DNA from: a virus
Strand: one strand, 5' to 3'
Virus record (IMG/VR): IMGVR_UViG_3300043015_001993
Location: 1 to 26,109 of that record
DNA: 26,109 nt
Both the position numbers and the translations under genes were made by a program. Of the stretch, positions 15,316-20,980 are shown in pieces. Within the stretch, counting starts at the first letter, position 1. Each line of letters begins with the position of its first letter. Below the pieces are notes generated by a model that worked only from the letters and a program-made list of their open reading frames with translations, ran no database searches and was not told the DNA's origin.

Positions 15316-15931
15316 GATTGTACATATTATTGGTAATGGCGATGCAGCTCATACGTACAATGAAGAACCGCGTAAAGGTTTAAAGCTTACATGTAATATG
15401 CCACCATTCCCAGTTGAAGATGCTTATGGTACGGTAATGGTCGATTTTAAAATGATGCAAGCTTTGACTAAAGGCGAGATCACTTTACCAGGTGATTGGA
15501 TTTTAGGATTTCGTCCAAAAATCTGGATGGAAAAACAACCGGCTTGGTATGTTAAAATGTCATCTCAAGTGAAAGAATTTTATTTAAAATTGCCAAAATA
15601 TGTAAAAAACTATACTGATTTTAATTGTGGGCATATGGCTACTCATTATGCTTGTAGTAAATTTAAACCAGACATTGTTCATATGTACGGATTTGATTCT
15701 ATGTTTGATATGAACCTGAGATCATATACAGATTTATTTTTACCATCACCAAGAGATGACGGAAGTAATGTTAGATTAAGCGATAATTGGAGACCTGTTT
15801 GGACTGGTATTTTTAATGAATTTAAAGATACTGAATTTGTTTTGCATCATTTCCATGATCAGCTTAAAATGAAAGTACCAGACAATGTAAGAGTTGAAAT
15901 TCATCATAAAAAGAATAAGAAAGCTAAATAA
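15308..15931 (+). CDS. Rossmann-like protein closing the glycan cassette, possible GT29/DUF115-type
   Basis: A 207-residue protein beginning MPRIVHIIGNGDAAHTY, a strand-loop typical of a Rossmann fold. It has LKLTCNMPPFP and a later HMYGFDSMFD, and a basic tail (HHKKNKKAK). The IIGNG...TCN...YGFDS order recalls DUF115/GT29-like sialyltransferase-type proteins of bacteria and phages, but I cannot confirm this. Its position as last gene of the overlapping cassette (8-nt overlap upstream) supports a role in glycan synthesis. There is no DxD-type GT-A motif. Confidence 0.6.
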   Translation: MPRIVHIIGNGDAAHTYNEEPRKGLKLTCNMPPFPVEDAYGTVMVDFKMMQALTKGEITLPGDWILGFRPKIWMEKQPAWYVKMSSQVKEFYLKLPKYVKNYTDFNCGHMATHYACSKFKPDIVHMYGFDSMFDMNLRSYTDLFLPSPRDDGSNVRLSDNWRPVWTGIFNEFKDTEFVLHHFHDQLKMKVPDNVRVEIHHKKNKKAK

Positions 15932-15958
15932 GTTATTGATAACGTTACAAAAACTTTT

Positions 15959-16000
15959 GTGAAAATAGTTGTGTACAAACTCTCACTTATACTATAGAAT
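15959..16000 (+). promoter_or_regulatory. RTGTAC-class promoter with 18-nt conserved upstream box
   Basis: The box GTGAAAATAGTTGTGTAC (15959-15976) ends in the GTGTAC -35 motif; 18 nt later is TAGAAT (15995-16000), the least perfect -10 of the set. The identical 18-mer occurs at 17154-17171. The next ATG is at 16029 behind GATGAGGAGAG. It lies in the 97-nt gap after the glycan cassette. A TATACT at 15988 is too close to serve as the -10. Confidence 0.65.
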
Positions 16001-16028
16001 GATACCATAAATTGATGAGGAGAGTATT

Positions 16029-16226
16029 ATGATTAAGTATGATGTTACAGTGACTGGGTATGACGTTCGTTACCACGAGTCTTTCATCTTGTTTTCAACT
16101 AGCAAGCTTGAAGCAATGAAAAAAGGTATTCGACTTGCGCGTAAGTGTGACAATGTGTCAGGTGAGTTACGTGCAACTGCTCGCCTTGTCCGTGAAGAAT
16201 CTTTCACTCCAGGTATTTGTGTATGA
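16029..16226 (+). CDS. small protein, unknown
   Basis: A 65-residue protein with an alternating beta-type N-terminus (MIKYDVTVTGYDVRYHESF) and a basic helix (SKLEAMKKGIRLARKC). It has a strong ribosome-binding site and its own promoter, and overlaps the metallopeptidase gene by 4 nt. No family recognised. Confidence 0.65.
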   Translation: MIKYDVTVTGYDVRYHESFILFSTSKLEAMKKGIRLARKCDNVSGELRATARLVREESFTPGICV

Positions 16227-16717
16227 ATATTCCACGCGATAAGCAAAAGATTATCGAGGACATGGTGAAACTTTGTGTTCGTCATCTTCGTAAGAAAAAG
16301 TACGAGCTTAACCTTCCAAAGTCTGTTGTTGACAATGCGTGCAAACGTCTCAAAATCTATGCTCGCCGCAATGGTCGTTCATGGGCTGGTCACAATATGA
16401 TTAAGATCAATGTATTGTGCTGGCAGTTTGGTAACTCAACGTGGGATGAATACTCACGATTCAATAATGATTCAGTCATTGGTAAAATCAAGGTGAATGA
16501 TAATCGTGATATTTTACTTTGCCTTGTGGCTCATGAGGTATCACACTTCATTCAATACACGTATTACAATTGGTTCCCACAATATCTAAAGGACAAGCAA
16601 GACCGTGATCGTGGTCACGGAGAATGCTTTCAAACAATTTACCGGTATCTCCGTGCTGATCTGGTAAATCCAATGATTGAGTCTAAGCGTGAACAATATC
16701 TGGAGAGATTAGCATGA
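16223..16717 (+). CDS. SprT-like zinc metallopeptidase
   Basis: A 164-residue protein. VAHEVSHFIQY near residues 98-108 contains HExxH (two zinc His plus catalytic Glu), and RGHGECF about 25 residues later supplies the third His typical of SprT/WLM-type proteases, which clip DNA- or protein-bound substrates. The N-terminal half is basic (RHLRKKKYELNLPKS, RLKIYARRNGRSW). The start is ATG 16223, overlapping the previous stop; an in-frame GTG at 16217 adds two residues only. Substrate unknown. It sits directly before a second, diverged HExxH protein. Confidence 0.8.
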   Translation: MNIPRDKQKIIEDMVKLCVRHLRKKKYELNLPKSVVDNACKRLKIYARRNGRSWAGHNMIKINVLCWQFGNSTWDEYSRFNNDSVIGKIKVNDNRDILLCLVAHEVSHFIQYTYYNWFPQYLKDKQDRDRGHGECFQTIYRYLRADLVNPMIESKREQYLERLA

Positions 16718-17157
16718 ATACAGTGATGGCATGGGGTAGTTCTCATTTTAAACGTAAGACAGCCGAGATGGTAGCAAACTTTTGTATTGAACGTTTGATG
16801 CCACGGATGAAGACACTTGATATATGTATTGAATTATCTAAAAACATGGATAATGCTGATGGTTATTGTCTTGCAGTAAATCCACGTGAGTTTGTAATTG
16901 AAATTGATAGTCGACTCAAGGCTGATGACTTTATTACTGCACTGACTCACGAGATGGTACACGTCAAACAATACGCACGTGGTGAGACAAAAGATGTCAA
17001 TACCTTCACCAAGTCATGGAAAGGTGAGGAATACGTATCGATGTATTCAACAGTTGATGAGTATATGGCTTTGCCTTGGGAAGCTGAAGCATACGAACTT
17101 CAAGAAGTTTTATGTAATGAGTATAAGCAATTGAAATTAAAAGAATTAAAAAAGTGA
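16714..17157 (+). CDS. second HExxH metallopeptidase-like protein
   Basis: A 147-residue protein. LTHEMVHVKQYARG near residues 87-100 contains HExxH, and LPWEAEAYELQE about 28 residues later supplies a Glu that is the expected third zinc ligand in this phage family. It differs from its neighbour, which uses a His in HGxxF. IDSRLKADDFITAL forms the preceding helix. Proteins of this type are common in marine T4-like phages and are annotated as peptidases; a biochemical role is not known to me. It overlaps the preceding gene by 4 nt. Confidence 0.8.
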   Translation: MNTVMAWGSSHFKRKTAEMVANFCIERLMPRMKTLDICIELSKNMDNADGYCLAVNPREFVIEIDSRLKADDFITALTHEMVHVKQYARGETKDVNTFTKSWKGEEYVSMYSTVDEYMALPWEAEAYELQEVLCNEYKQLKLKELKK

Positions 17158-17195
17158 AAATAGTTGTGTACTTTTGAATTTACCCGCTATATAAT
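17154..17195 (+). promoter_or_regulatory. RTGTAC-class promoter with 18-nt conserved upstream box
   Basis: GTGAAAATAGTTGTGTAC (17154-17171) is identical to the box at 15959; the -35 GTGTAC is 17166-17171, followed by 18 nt and TATAAT (17190-17195) with GG after it. The box begins inside the stop codon of the metallopeptidase gene. Confidence 0.72.
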
Positions 17196-17224
17196 GGTTA
17201 CATCAAATGAGAGAGGATATGAAT

Positions 17225-17620
17225 ATGACAACTTTACTGCAGCACATCGAATTACTGAATGCCCACGCTGACCACATGATGGCTCAGGAGCCTGGTTTGT
17301 GGATGTCCAAGTGGACTGATGACATCTCGCATTGGAACGAGATGGGCATCTTTACGGTCGAAGACTTCGAGCGTAACTCGCTGATCAATAATATCAGCGA
17401 TGCTTCGAAGGAGCTGTATGGCTGCCGTCTACGTCTAGATTGGGACGAGATGTCAATCGATCGCATGAAGGAGATGTATACAAACATCTGCGATCAGCTC
17501 AATGAGCAGTTCGAGATGGAGCAAGAAGCAGAAGCTCTTGCCGCCGAGTGGAAGAAAGGTCTTCCTGATGATTGTGAGCCTCTTCCTTACGAGGAGTACG
17601 CTGACCTGGAGTTAGCGTAA
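17225..17620 (+). CDS. acidic protein with atypical base composition, unknown
   Basis: A 131-residue, strongly acidic, Met-rich protein (LLNAHADHMMAQEPGLWM near the start; EQFEMEQEAEALAAEWKKG and DDCEPLPYEEYADLELA at the end). The start is ATG 17225, with GAGAGG 8 nt upstream; in-frame ATGs at 17207 and 17219 overlap or abut that site. Its composition is about 50% GC in the central lines, with many CTG and ATC codons, unlike the AT-rich neighbours, which hints at recent acquisition. A DNA-mimic-like acidic nature is noticeable but not evidence of that function. Confidence 0.7.
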   Translation: MTTLLQHIELLNAHADHMMAQEPGLWMSKWTDDISHWNEMGIFTVEDFERNSLINNISDASKELYGCRLRLDWDEMSIDRMKEMYTNICDQLNEQFEMEQEAEALAAEWKKGLPDDCEPLPYEEYADLELA

Positions 17621-17805
17621 TGGCACAGAATCTTTTTGCTTACAAAGGTTTCATTTATAAAATTGAAACCGAAGAATTGGTGATCGTTGATCGCTACATG
17701 ACATTTCGCGATAGCGGTGAAAAAATTAGTCTAACTGAATTTGGTGAAATTACATTAAATGATTTTAGACAAATCGTGGATTCTTACTTAGATAGGAATC
17801 CGTAA
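17620..17805 (+). CDS. small protein, unknown
   Basis: A 61-residue protein (MAQNLFAYKGFIYKIETEEL, then a helical end, LNDFRQIVDSYL). It starts within the stop of the previous gene (TAATG) and ends the same way at the next one, so three genes are coupled. It returns to the AT-rich composition of the phage. No family recognised. Confidence 0.65.
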   Translation: MAQNLFAYKGFIYKIETEELVIVDRYMTFRDSGEKISLTEFGEITLNDFRQIVDSYLDRNP

Positions 17806-17963
17806 TGAGTCTAGAAGAATGGCTGCTTCTGTCTATCTCTCTCCTCTCTCTTTTGGCGGGAGTAGCCATCCTTCTAGGTTTAGCTAGTGTTGTCTTCCGG
17901 TTCTTTTTTAGAACGTGGTATATTTGGATAGCACTTATAGTAATTCTCGTTGTAGCTCAGTAG
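17805..17963 (+). CDS. 52-residue membrane protein running into tRNA-Arg
   Basis: ATG at 17805 overlaps the previous TAA. The protein has two hydrophobic segments: residues 6-30 (WLLLSISLLSLLAGVAILLG and on) and 37-51 (TWYIWIALIVILVVA), with Arg-Phe-rich FRFFFR between them. The last 18 bases, including the TAG, lie inside the 5' end of tRNA-Arg, so the stop is provided by the tRNA D-arm. Function unknown; it is a plausible two-TM inner-membrane miniprotein. Confidence 0.55.
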   Translation: MSLEEWLLLSISLLSLLAGVAILLGLASVVFRFFFRTWYIWIALIVILVVAQ

Positions 17964-18022
17964 GATAGAGCATCGGCCTTCTAAGCCGACGGTCGTAGGT
18001 TCGAATCCTACCAACGAGGCCA
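17946..18022 (+). tRNA. tRNA-Arg (anticodon TCT), CCA encoded
   Basis: Acceptor CTCGTTG (17946-17952) pairs with CAACGAG (18012-18018); the anticodon stem TCGGC/GCCGA encloses the loop CTTCTAA; the T-arm GTAGG-TTCGAAT-CCTAC is perfect; CCA is encoded at 18020-18022. It reads AGA/AGG, codons common in this AT-rich genome. The 5' end overlaps a small CDS. Confidence 0.95.
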
Positions 18023-18028
18023 ACTAAT

Positions 18029-18104
18029 TGCTCGATAGCTCAGTAGGTAGAGCAGGAGACTGTTAATCTCTTGGTCCCAGGTTCGAGTCCTGGTCGAGCA
18101 GCCA
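18029..18104 (+). tRNA. tRNA-Asn (anticodon GTT), CCA encoded
   Basis: Acceptor TGCTCGA pairs with TCGAGCA; the anticodon arm GGAGA-CTGTTAA-TCTCT gives GTT; the T-arm CCAGG-TTCGAGT-CCTGG is perfect; discriminator G and encoded CCA (18102-18104). Only 6 nt separate it from tRNA-Arg. Confidence 0.95.
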
Positions 18105-18109
18105 ATTTT

Positions 18110-18184
18110 GTGGACGTGGCTGATAGGTTAGGCGACTGACTGCAAATCAGTTTTAGGCAGGTTCGATTCCTGTCGTCCACTCCA
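18110..18184 (+). tRNA. tRNA-Cys (anticodon GCA), CCA encoded
   Basis: Acceptor GTGGACG pairs with CGTCCAC; the anticodon arm ACTGA-CTGCAAA-TCAGT gives GCA; the T-arm GCAGG-TTCGATT-CCTGT follows; discriminator T and CCA at 18182-18184. The structured RNA region begins immediately after it. Confidence 0.93.
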
Positions 18185-18370
18185 GAGTTCGGTGCCTGCA
18201 GCGCCGATAGGAACGTGACCGAATGCCTCTCGCTGATGGGGGGTAAGGTAGACCGAAGGGGTAGCGCCCATGTCCCTAGCGGGAACGTCAGGTCGTAGGG
18301 GGTCTATTTAGAAAGGTACATCAGATCGTACCCCCTTGGTGGTTACCCGAATCCACCCGTTCCGCACTTT
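18185..18370 (+). ncRNA. candidate structured non-coding RNA within the tRNA cluster
   Basis: About 185 nt with no convincing ORF, about 58% GC by my count (18191-18370), far above its surroundings. Complementary segments read by eye: TTCGGT 18188-18193 / ACCGAA 18218-18223; GGTGC 18191-18195 / GCGCC 18201-18205 (an alternative to the former); TAGACC 18249-18254 / GGTCTA 18301-18306, extendable to 9 bp with wobbles; TCCC-TAGC-GGGA 18273-18284; GGTAC 18315-18319 / GTACC 18328-18332; GGTGG 18338-18342 / CCACC 18353-18357. The loop TTACCC (18343-18348) matches GGGTAA (18241-18246), a possible pseudoknot. The ends can close by GGAACG 18210-18215 / CGTTCC 18358-18363 and GTGC 18192-18195 / GCAC 18364-18367. 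It is probably co-transcribed with and processed between the tRNAs, like the stable RNAs C and D of T4. I do not recognise tmRNA, RNase P, 6S or SRP signatures. Confidence 0.65.
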
Positions 18371-18375
18371 ATTTT

Positions 18376-18452
18376 GGACCTATAGCTCAGTTGGTTAGAG
18401 CAGGGGACTCATAATCCCTTGGCCGTAGGTTCAAGTCCTACTGGGTCCACCA
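18376..18452 (+). tRNA. tRNA with CAT anticodon (Met, or Ile2), CCA encoded
   Basis: Acceptor GGACCTA pairs with TGGGTCC (one G-T); the anticodon arm GGGGA-CTCATAA-TCCCT gives CAT; the T-arm GTAGG-TTCAAGT-CCTAC is perfect; discriminator A and CCA at 18450-18452. The paired first base argues against initiator Met; elongator Met and lysidine-modified Ile2 cannot be separated by eye. Confidence 0.93.
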
Positions 18453-18466
18453 TATTAGGAGATAGT

Positions 18467-18655
18467 ATGTCAGTTAAATTCGACGTATATAGTAAAGACC
18501 GTAAACGCCAAGCGATTGTAGAAAAACGATCAACTGGATATTTTGTTAAGTTTTTTGAAAATTCACAATTAAGAGAAGAAAGGGATTTGACTCAGCATTC
18601 AATATACTATGCTGAAGATGCTGCAATTAATTGGATAAATTATATTATCAAATAG
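18467..18655 (+). CDS. small protein, unknown
   Basis: A 62-residue protein (MSVKFDVYSKDRKRQAIVEK, STGYFVKFFENSQL, EDAAINWINYIIK). ATG 18467 is preceded by AGGAG at 18457-18461 with 5-nt spacing. An in-frame TTG at 18419 lies inside tRNA-Met and is rejected. It follows the tRNA by 14 nt and may be read through from the cluster. The beta-beta-helix pattern resembles small single-domain phage proteins; no function assigned. Confidence 0.65.
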   Translation: MSVKFDVYSKDRKRQAIVEKRSTGYFVKFFENSQLREERDLTQHSIYYAEDAAINWINYIIK

Positions 18656-18665
18656 TATAATAAGT

Positions 18666-18695
18666 ATGTACAAATGTAAAAATACTGAGTATAAT
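18666..18695 (+). promoter_or_regulatory. RTGTAC-class promoter, probably giving a leaderless transcript
   Basis: ATGTAC (18666-18671), 18 nt, TATAAT (18690-18695). It shares ATAAGTATGTAC with the promoter at 3697. The downstream ATG begins only 7 nt after the -10 box, about where transcription should start. Confidence 0.65.
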
Positions 18696-18702
18696 CCTTC
18701 TT

Positions 18703-18918
18703 ATGAAAAAATATTTTATTACAGTTGAATGGAATCACGGGTTCATACACACATACGATGTTATGGGTGGTGAACCCGGTTCTCGTTCTGATGCAGTTCA
18801 AGATGCAAAGACACATTTGAATTCAGCACGGAATATTAAATCATATATAATAAAAGACGAAGAGGGAAATATTGTGTATGACAAATCAAGAGATAATTCA
18901 AAAACTAAACTCGATTGA
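18703..18918 (+). CDS. small protein, unknown, likely leaderless
   Basis: A 71-residue protein (MKKYFITVEWNHGFIHTYDV; then GSRSDAVQDAKTHL; SYIIKDEEGNIVYDKS). The pattern of two beta strands, a helix and two strands suggests a small compact domain. No ribosome-binding site is visible and the promoter -10 ends 7 nt before the ATG. It overlaps the next gene by 41 nt. No family recognised. Confidence 0.65.
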   Translation: MKKYFITVEWNHGFIHTYDVMGGEPGSRSDAVQDAKTHLNSARNIKSYIIKDEEGNIVYDKSRDNSKTKLD

Positions 18919-19066
18919 AGAAGATCTAGGGTTTTTAGAAGAGGTTATAGATCGATCACTTGTAGAAACTAAAATTGAAGAGCTACGGCTCATTCGTTAT
19001 GAACTTGAGAGGAAACTAAATTATGACAAAACTTCAACGTTTAAAAATGATCAAGCGAGTTGCTAA
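18878..19066 (+). CDS. small acidic coiled-coil-like protein, unknown
   Basis: A 62-residue protein (MTNQEIIQKLNSIEEDLGFL, VETKIEELRLIRYELERKL) with heptad-like hydrophobics, probably a helical hairpin. ATG 18878 has GAGGG 11 nt upstream; TTG 18872 in the same frame has better spacing (5 nt) and would add two residues. It overlaps the previous gene by 41 nt and the next by 44 nt, all in different frames. Confidence 0.55.
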   Translation: MTNQEIIQKLNSIEEDLGFLEEVIDRSLVETKIEELRLIRYELERKLNYDKTSTFKNDQASC

Positions 19067-19214
19067 GAAAGTTGAGCGTGAACGTAAAGTTGCAGCTAAA
19101 TTAGCATATGAAAATTCTGTGTACATGGATGACAGAGAAGTGTATAATACCATTCAAAGCTCTGGTGTTTTAGACACTTATTCTGCAATGAAGGAATATG
19201 ATCAATGGCAGTAA
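19023..19214 (+). CDS. small basic protein, unknown
   Basis: A 63-residue protein with a very basic N-terminal helix (MTKLQRLKMIKRVAKKVERE) and a less charged end (SGVLDTYSAMKEYDQWQ). GAGAGG precedes the ATG with about 10-nt spacing. The basic helix could contact nucleic acid; this is speculation. It overlaps both neighbours. Confidence 0.6.
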   Translation: MTKLQRLKMIKRVAKKVERERKVAAKLAYENSVYMDDREVYNTIQSSGVLDTYSAMKEYDQWQ

Positions 19215-19531
19215 GTCGGCGTAAAAAGCTTCTTCGTGAAAAGAAACTTTCTATATATAGTATGGAGCTAAAACGTGAGAAACGTTTTGCATCGTCAGTA
19301 AATCTTCAGGAGTTTAAAGAATATGTTCCGAGCAGGTCGTTCTTACGCGTTCCTCAGCACATCCCCTCGCACGAAATCCGCACACCCAACGCAAATGCAA
19401 CAGCAAAAGCAAAAACAAAAGAATACTCAGGAGACTACATCACAGGTCTCGCCACGATGCACAAAAGTAACATCGTCCCAGTAGGTAGAGACGATAATCC
19501 TGCAGATTATGCGACAATGAGAAGAAACTAA
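19205..19531 (+). CDS. conserved basic phage protein, unknown
   Basis: A 108-residue basic protein. It begins MAVSRRKKLLREKKLS and has an extended Pro/Ala/Lys-rich middle (TPNANATAKAKTKEYSGDY). It ends with ITGLATMHKSNIVPVGRDDNPADYATMRRN (motif LATMHKSNIVPV at about residues 82-93), a segment I recognise as recurring in T4-like marine phage proteins without known function. AAGGA lies upstream. It overlaps the previous gene by 10 nt and the next by 1 nt. Confidence 0.7.
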   Translation: MAVSRRKKLLREKKLSIYSMELKREKRFASSVNLQEFKEYVPSRSFLRVPQHIPSHEIRTPNANATAKAKTKEYSGDYITGLATMHKSNIVPVGRDDNPADYATMRRN

Positions 19532-20022
19532 TGACTCAACATCCAGTCGATCATAGAAAATTCTTTTTAGAAAAAATGATTAATGAGCACAATCTTAAAT
19601 ATGGGGCAGAACTTGGTGTTCATGCCGGAGTTACATTTAAATATATGATTGAGTCTTGCCCAAATCTCAATCTAATAGGTATTGATCTCTGGAATAAAAA
19701 TCAAAAAAATATAAACTTTTATCATCATTTAAAGGCATGGTGTGAAAAATATTCTGATAGAACAACTCTATATAGAGAGTCTACCTTTACCGCTCATGAG
19801 CACGTGAAAGACTCGAGTTTAGATTTTATTTTTATTGACGCACTTCATACATATGATGCAGTGAAAAAAGATATATCTAATTGGTCACGTAAAGTAAAAT
19901 CTGGTGGTTTTATCATAGGTCATGATTTCCACATGGATGGTGTAAGAGATGCGGTGAATGAAACTTATGGGCTGACATATACATTAGGCCCAGATGAAAT
20001 TTGGTATAAAAGGAAAAACTAA
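19531..20022 (+). CDS. class I SAM methyltransferase (Methyltransf_24-like)
   Basis: A 163-residue protein. GAELGVHAGVTF at about 25-36 is SAM motif I, LIGIDLW at about 52-58 ends beta-2 with the ribose-binding acid, LDFIFIDALHTYDAVKKDI is the motif IV segment with the metal-type Asp and His, and GGFIIGHDFHMDGV closes the fold. This layout belongs to the Methyltransf_24 group, which often acts on sugars or small molecules. It lies outside the glycan cassette, between a structural-like small gene and the gp33/gp32 region. Substrate unknown. Start overlaps the previous stop (TAATG). Confidence 0.82.
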   Translation: MTQHPVDHRKFFLEKMINEHNLKYGAELGVHAGVTFKYMIESCPNLNLIGIDLWNKNQKNINFYHHLKAWCEKYSDRTTLYRESTFTAHEHVKDSSLDFIFIDALHTYDAVKKDISNWSRKVKSGGFIIGHDFHMDGVRDAVNETYGLTYTLGPDEIWYKRKN

Positions 20023-20744
20023 TGGCTAAGCCACGCGTTAAAACAGGAATCAGAGGCATTCCGCAAGATCGTGGATTCCGTGCAGTTGATTACTACATGC
20101 ATTACGATCTTGAAAAGAAAGATCTTGTAAAGTTAGCTAAAGACTATATCAAGAAAAACTATTCAAAAGAAGATGCTAAGGCAATTAATGCAAATGCTGA
20201 GTGGAACTTTACCATGTATAATGGTATTGTTGCTGCAGCATATTGTATAGATAATGATATTGACTTCCCTGAAGAATATGCAAGATATCCGGAAGAAGTT
20301 AAAACATATTTCGATGGATTGCTTTTAAAGGGTAAAGGACTCCTACGAGCTAAAGCTTTATTAGAGGAAGTTCGCGAAACAAAAAAGATCTTAACGCCAC
20401 AGCAGAGGTTACTGAATAAGATTCATGCTACGGTTATGCTTGACATTGACAAGATGGAAGATGAATGGTACGAAGGTGAAAAAACAGACTTTGATATCGT
20501 TGCATCATTCCGGATCAATGAGTTAAAAGGTATGGCTGTCGCACCTGTTGTGGCGTATCTGAAGCGTATGCTACCTGAGTATGAGGATGCTCATAGTGGG
20601 AATTGCAAGGATGCAAAGGTAGCATACGCACACCTTGGTAAGCGTGAATTATCGCGTCGTATTAAGGTGATAAATAACATGATAGCTGAGCTTGAAAAAT
20701 ATAAGATAGCTCAGAAACAAATGCGAAAACGGAAAGCTAAATGA
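20022..20744 (+). CDS. conserved T4-like phage protein upstream of gp33, unknown
   Basis: A 240-residue protein. It begins MAKPRVKTGIRGIPQDRGFR and is rich in Lys and Glu helices (ALLEEVRETKKILTPQQRLL; then MEDEWYEGEKTDFDIVASF), ending in a basic tail (QMRKRKAK). The segment YEDAHSGNCKDAKVAYAHLG is conserved-looking. Homologues stand next to gp33/gp32 in marine T4-like phages as I recall, always without function. The location suggests a link to replication or late transcription. It overlaps gp33 by 4 nt. Confidence 0.72.
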   Translation: MAKPRVKTGIRGIPQDRGFRAVDYYMHYDLEKKDLVKLAKDYIKKNYSKEDAKAINANAEWNFTMYNGIVAAAYCIDNDIDFPEEYARYPEEVKTYFDGLLLKGKGLLRAKALLEEVRETKKILTPQQRLLNKIHATVMLDIDKMEDEWYEGEKTDFDIVASFRINELKGMAVAPVVAYLKRMLPEYEDAHSGNCKDAKVAYAHLGKRELSRRIKVINNMIAELEKYKIAQKQMRKRKAK

Positions 20745-20974
20745 GCGTAGAAGAAAATTTCTTAACAAAAGCAAAATTTTCAAAACTGGTCGAAAGAACA
20801 GTGATTGAAAAACGTCTATCTTATATGGATGCAATAGTATGGTTATGTGAAGAACACAACATTGAGATAGAAGATTGCCGAAAGTTTATTAATCCTATCA
20901 TTAAGGATAAGCTTGAGGCAGAGGCAAGAAGATTAAACTTTTTACCTCGCACTAATGAGTTAGTGTTCGAATAA
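20741..20974 (+). CDS. 33: late transcription co-activator gp33
   Basis: A 77-residue protein homologous to T4 gp33, which bridges the sliding clamp and RNA polymerase and enables transcription from TATAAATA promoters. FSKLVERTVIEKRLSYMDAI parallels the T4 stretch ending in MSYLEA; WLCEEHNIEIEDC parallels FLEENSIPETQF; KFINPIIKDKLEAEARRLN parallels KFIPSGIIEKIQSEAIDEN. The C-terminal NELVFE matches the position of the T4 clamp-binding hydrophobic end (NTLDFLL). It is shorter than T4 gp33 (112 residues), lacking most of the N-terminal arm. Placement directly before gp32 is as in T4-like genomes. Confidence 0.85.
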   Translation: MSVEENFLTKAKFSKLVERTVIEKRLSYMDAIVWLCEEHNIEIEDCRKFINPIIKDKLEAEARRLNFLPRTNELVFE

Positions 20975-20980
20975 ATATAG

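Noticed and set aside
8189-15931. Host-type sulfolipid (SQDG) operon
   Set aside because: No GT4-like SqdX or other lipid gene is present; the partners are GT8/GT25-like transferases and sulfotransferases.
15940-15962. Intrinsic terminator after the glycan cassette (GTTATTGATAAC and ACAAAAACTTTTGT)
   Set aside because: Stems are AT-rich with loops of two to four bases and there is no following T-run; too weak to call.
18185-18370. tmRNA, RNase P RNA, 6S or SRP RNA as identity of the structured region
   Set aside because: None of the conserved core motifs of these RNAs is present, and there is no tRNA-like domain closing the ends.
18419-18466. N-terminal extension of the 18467 gene from a TTG
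   Set aside because: It would lie inside tRNA-Met, and ATG 18467 has a clear ribosome-binding site.
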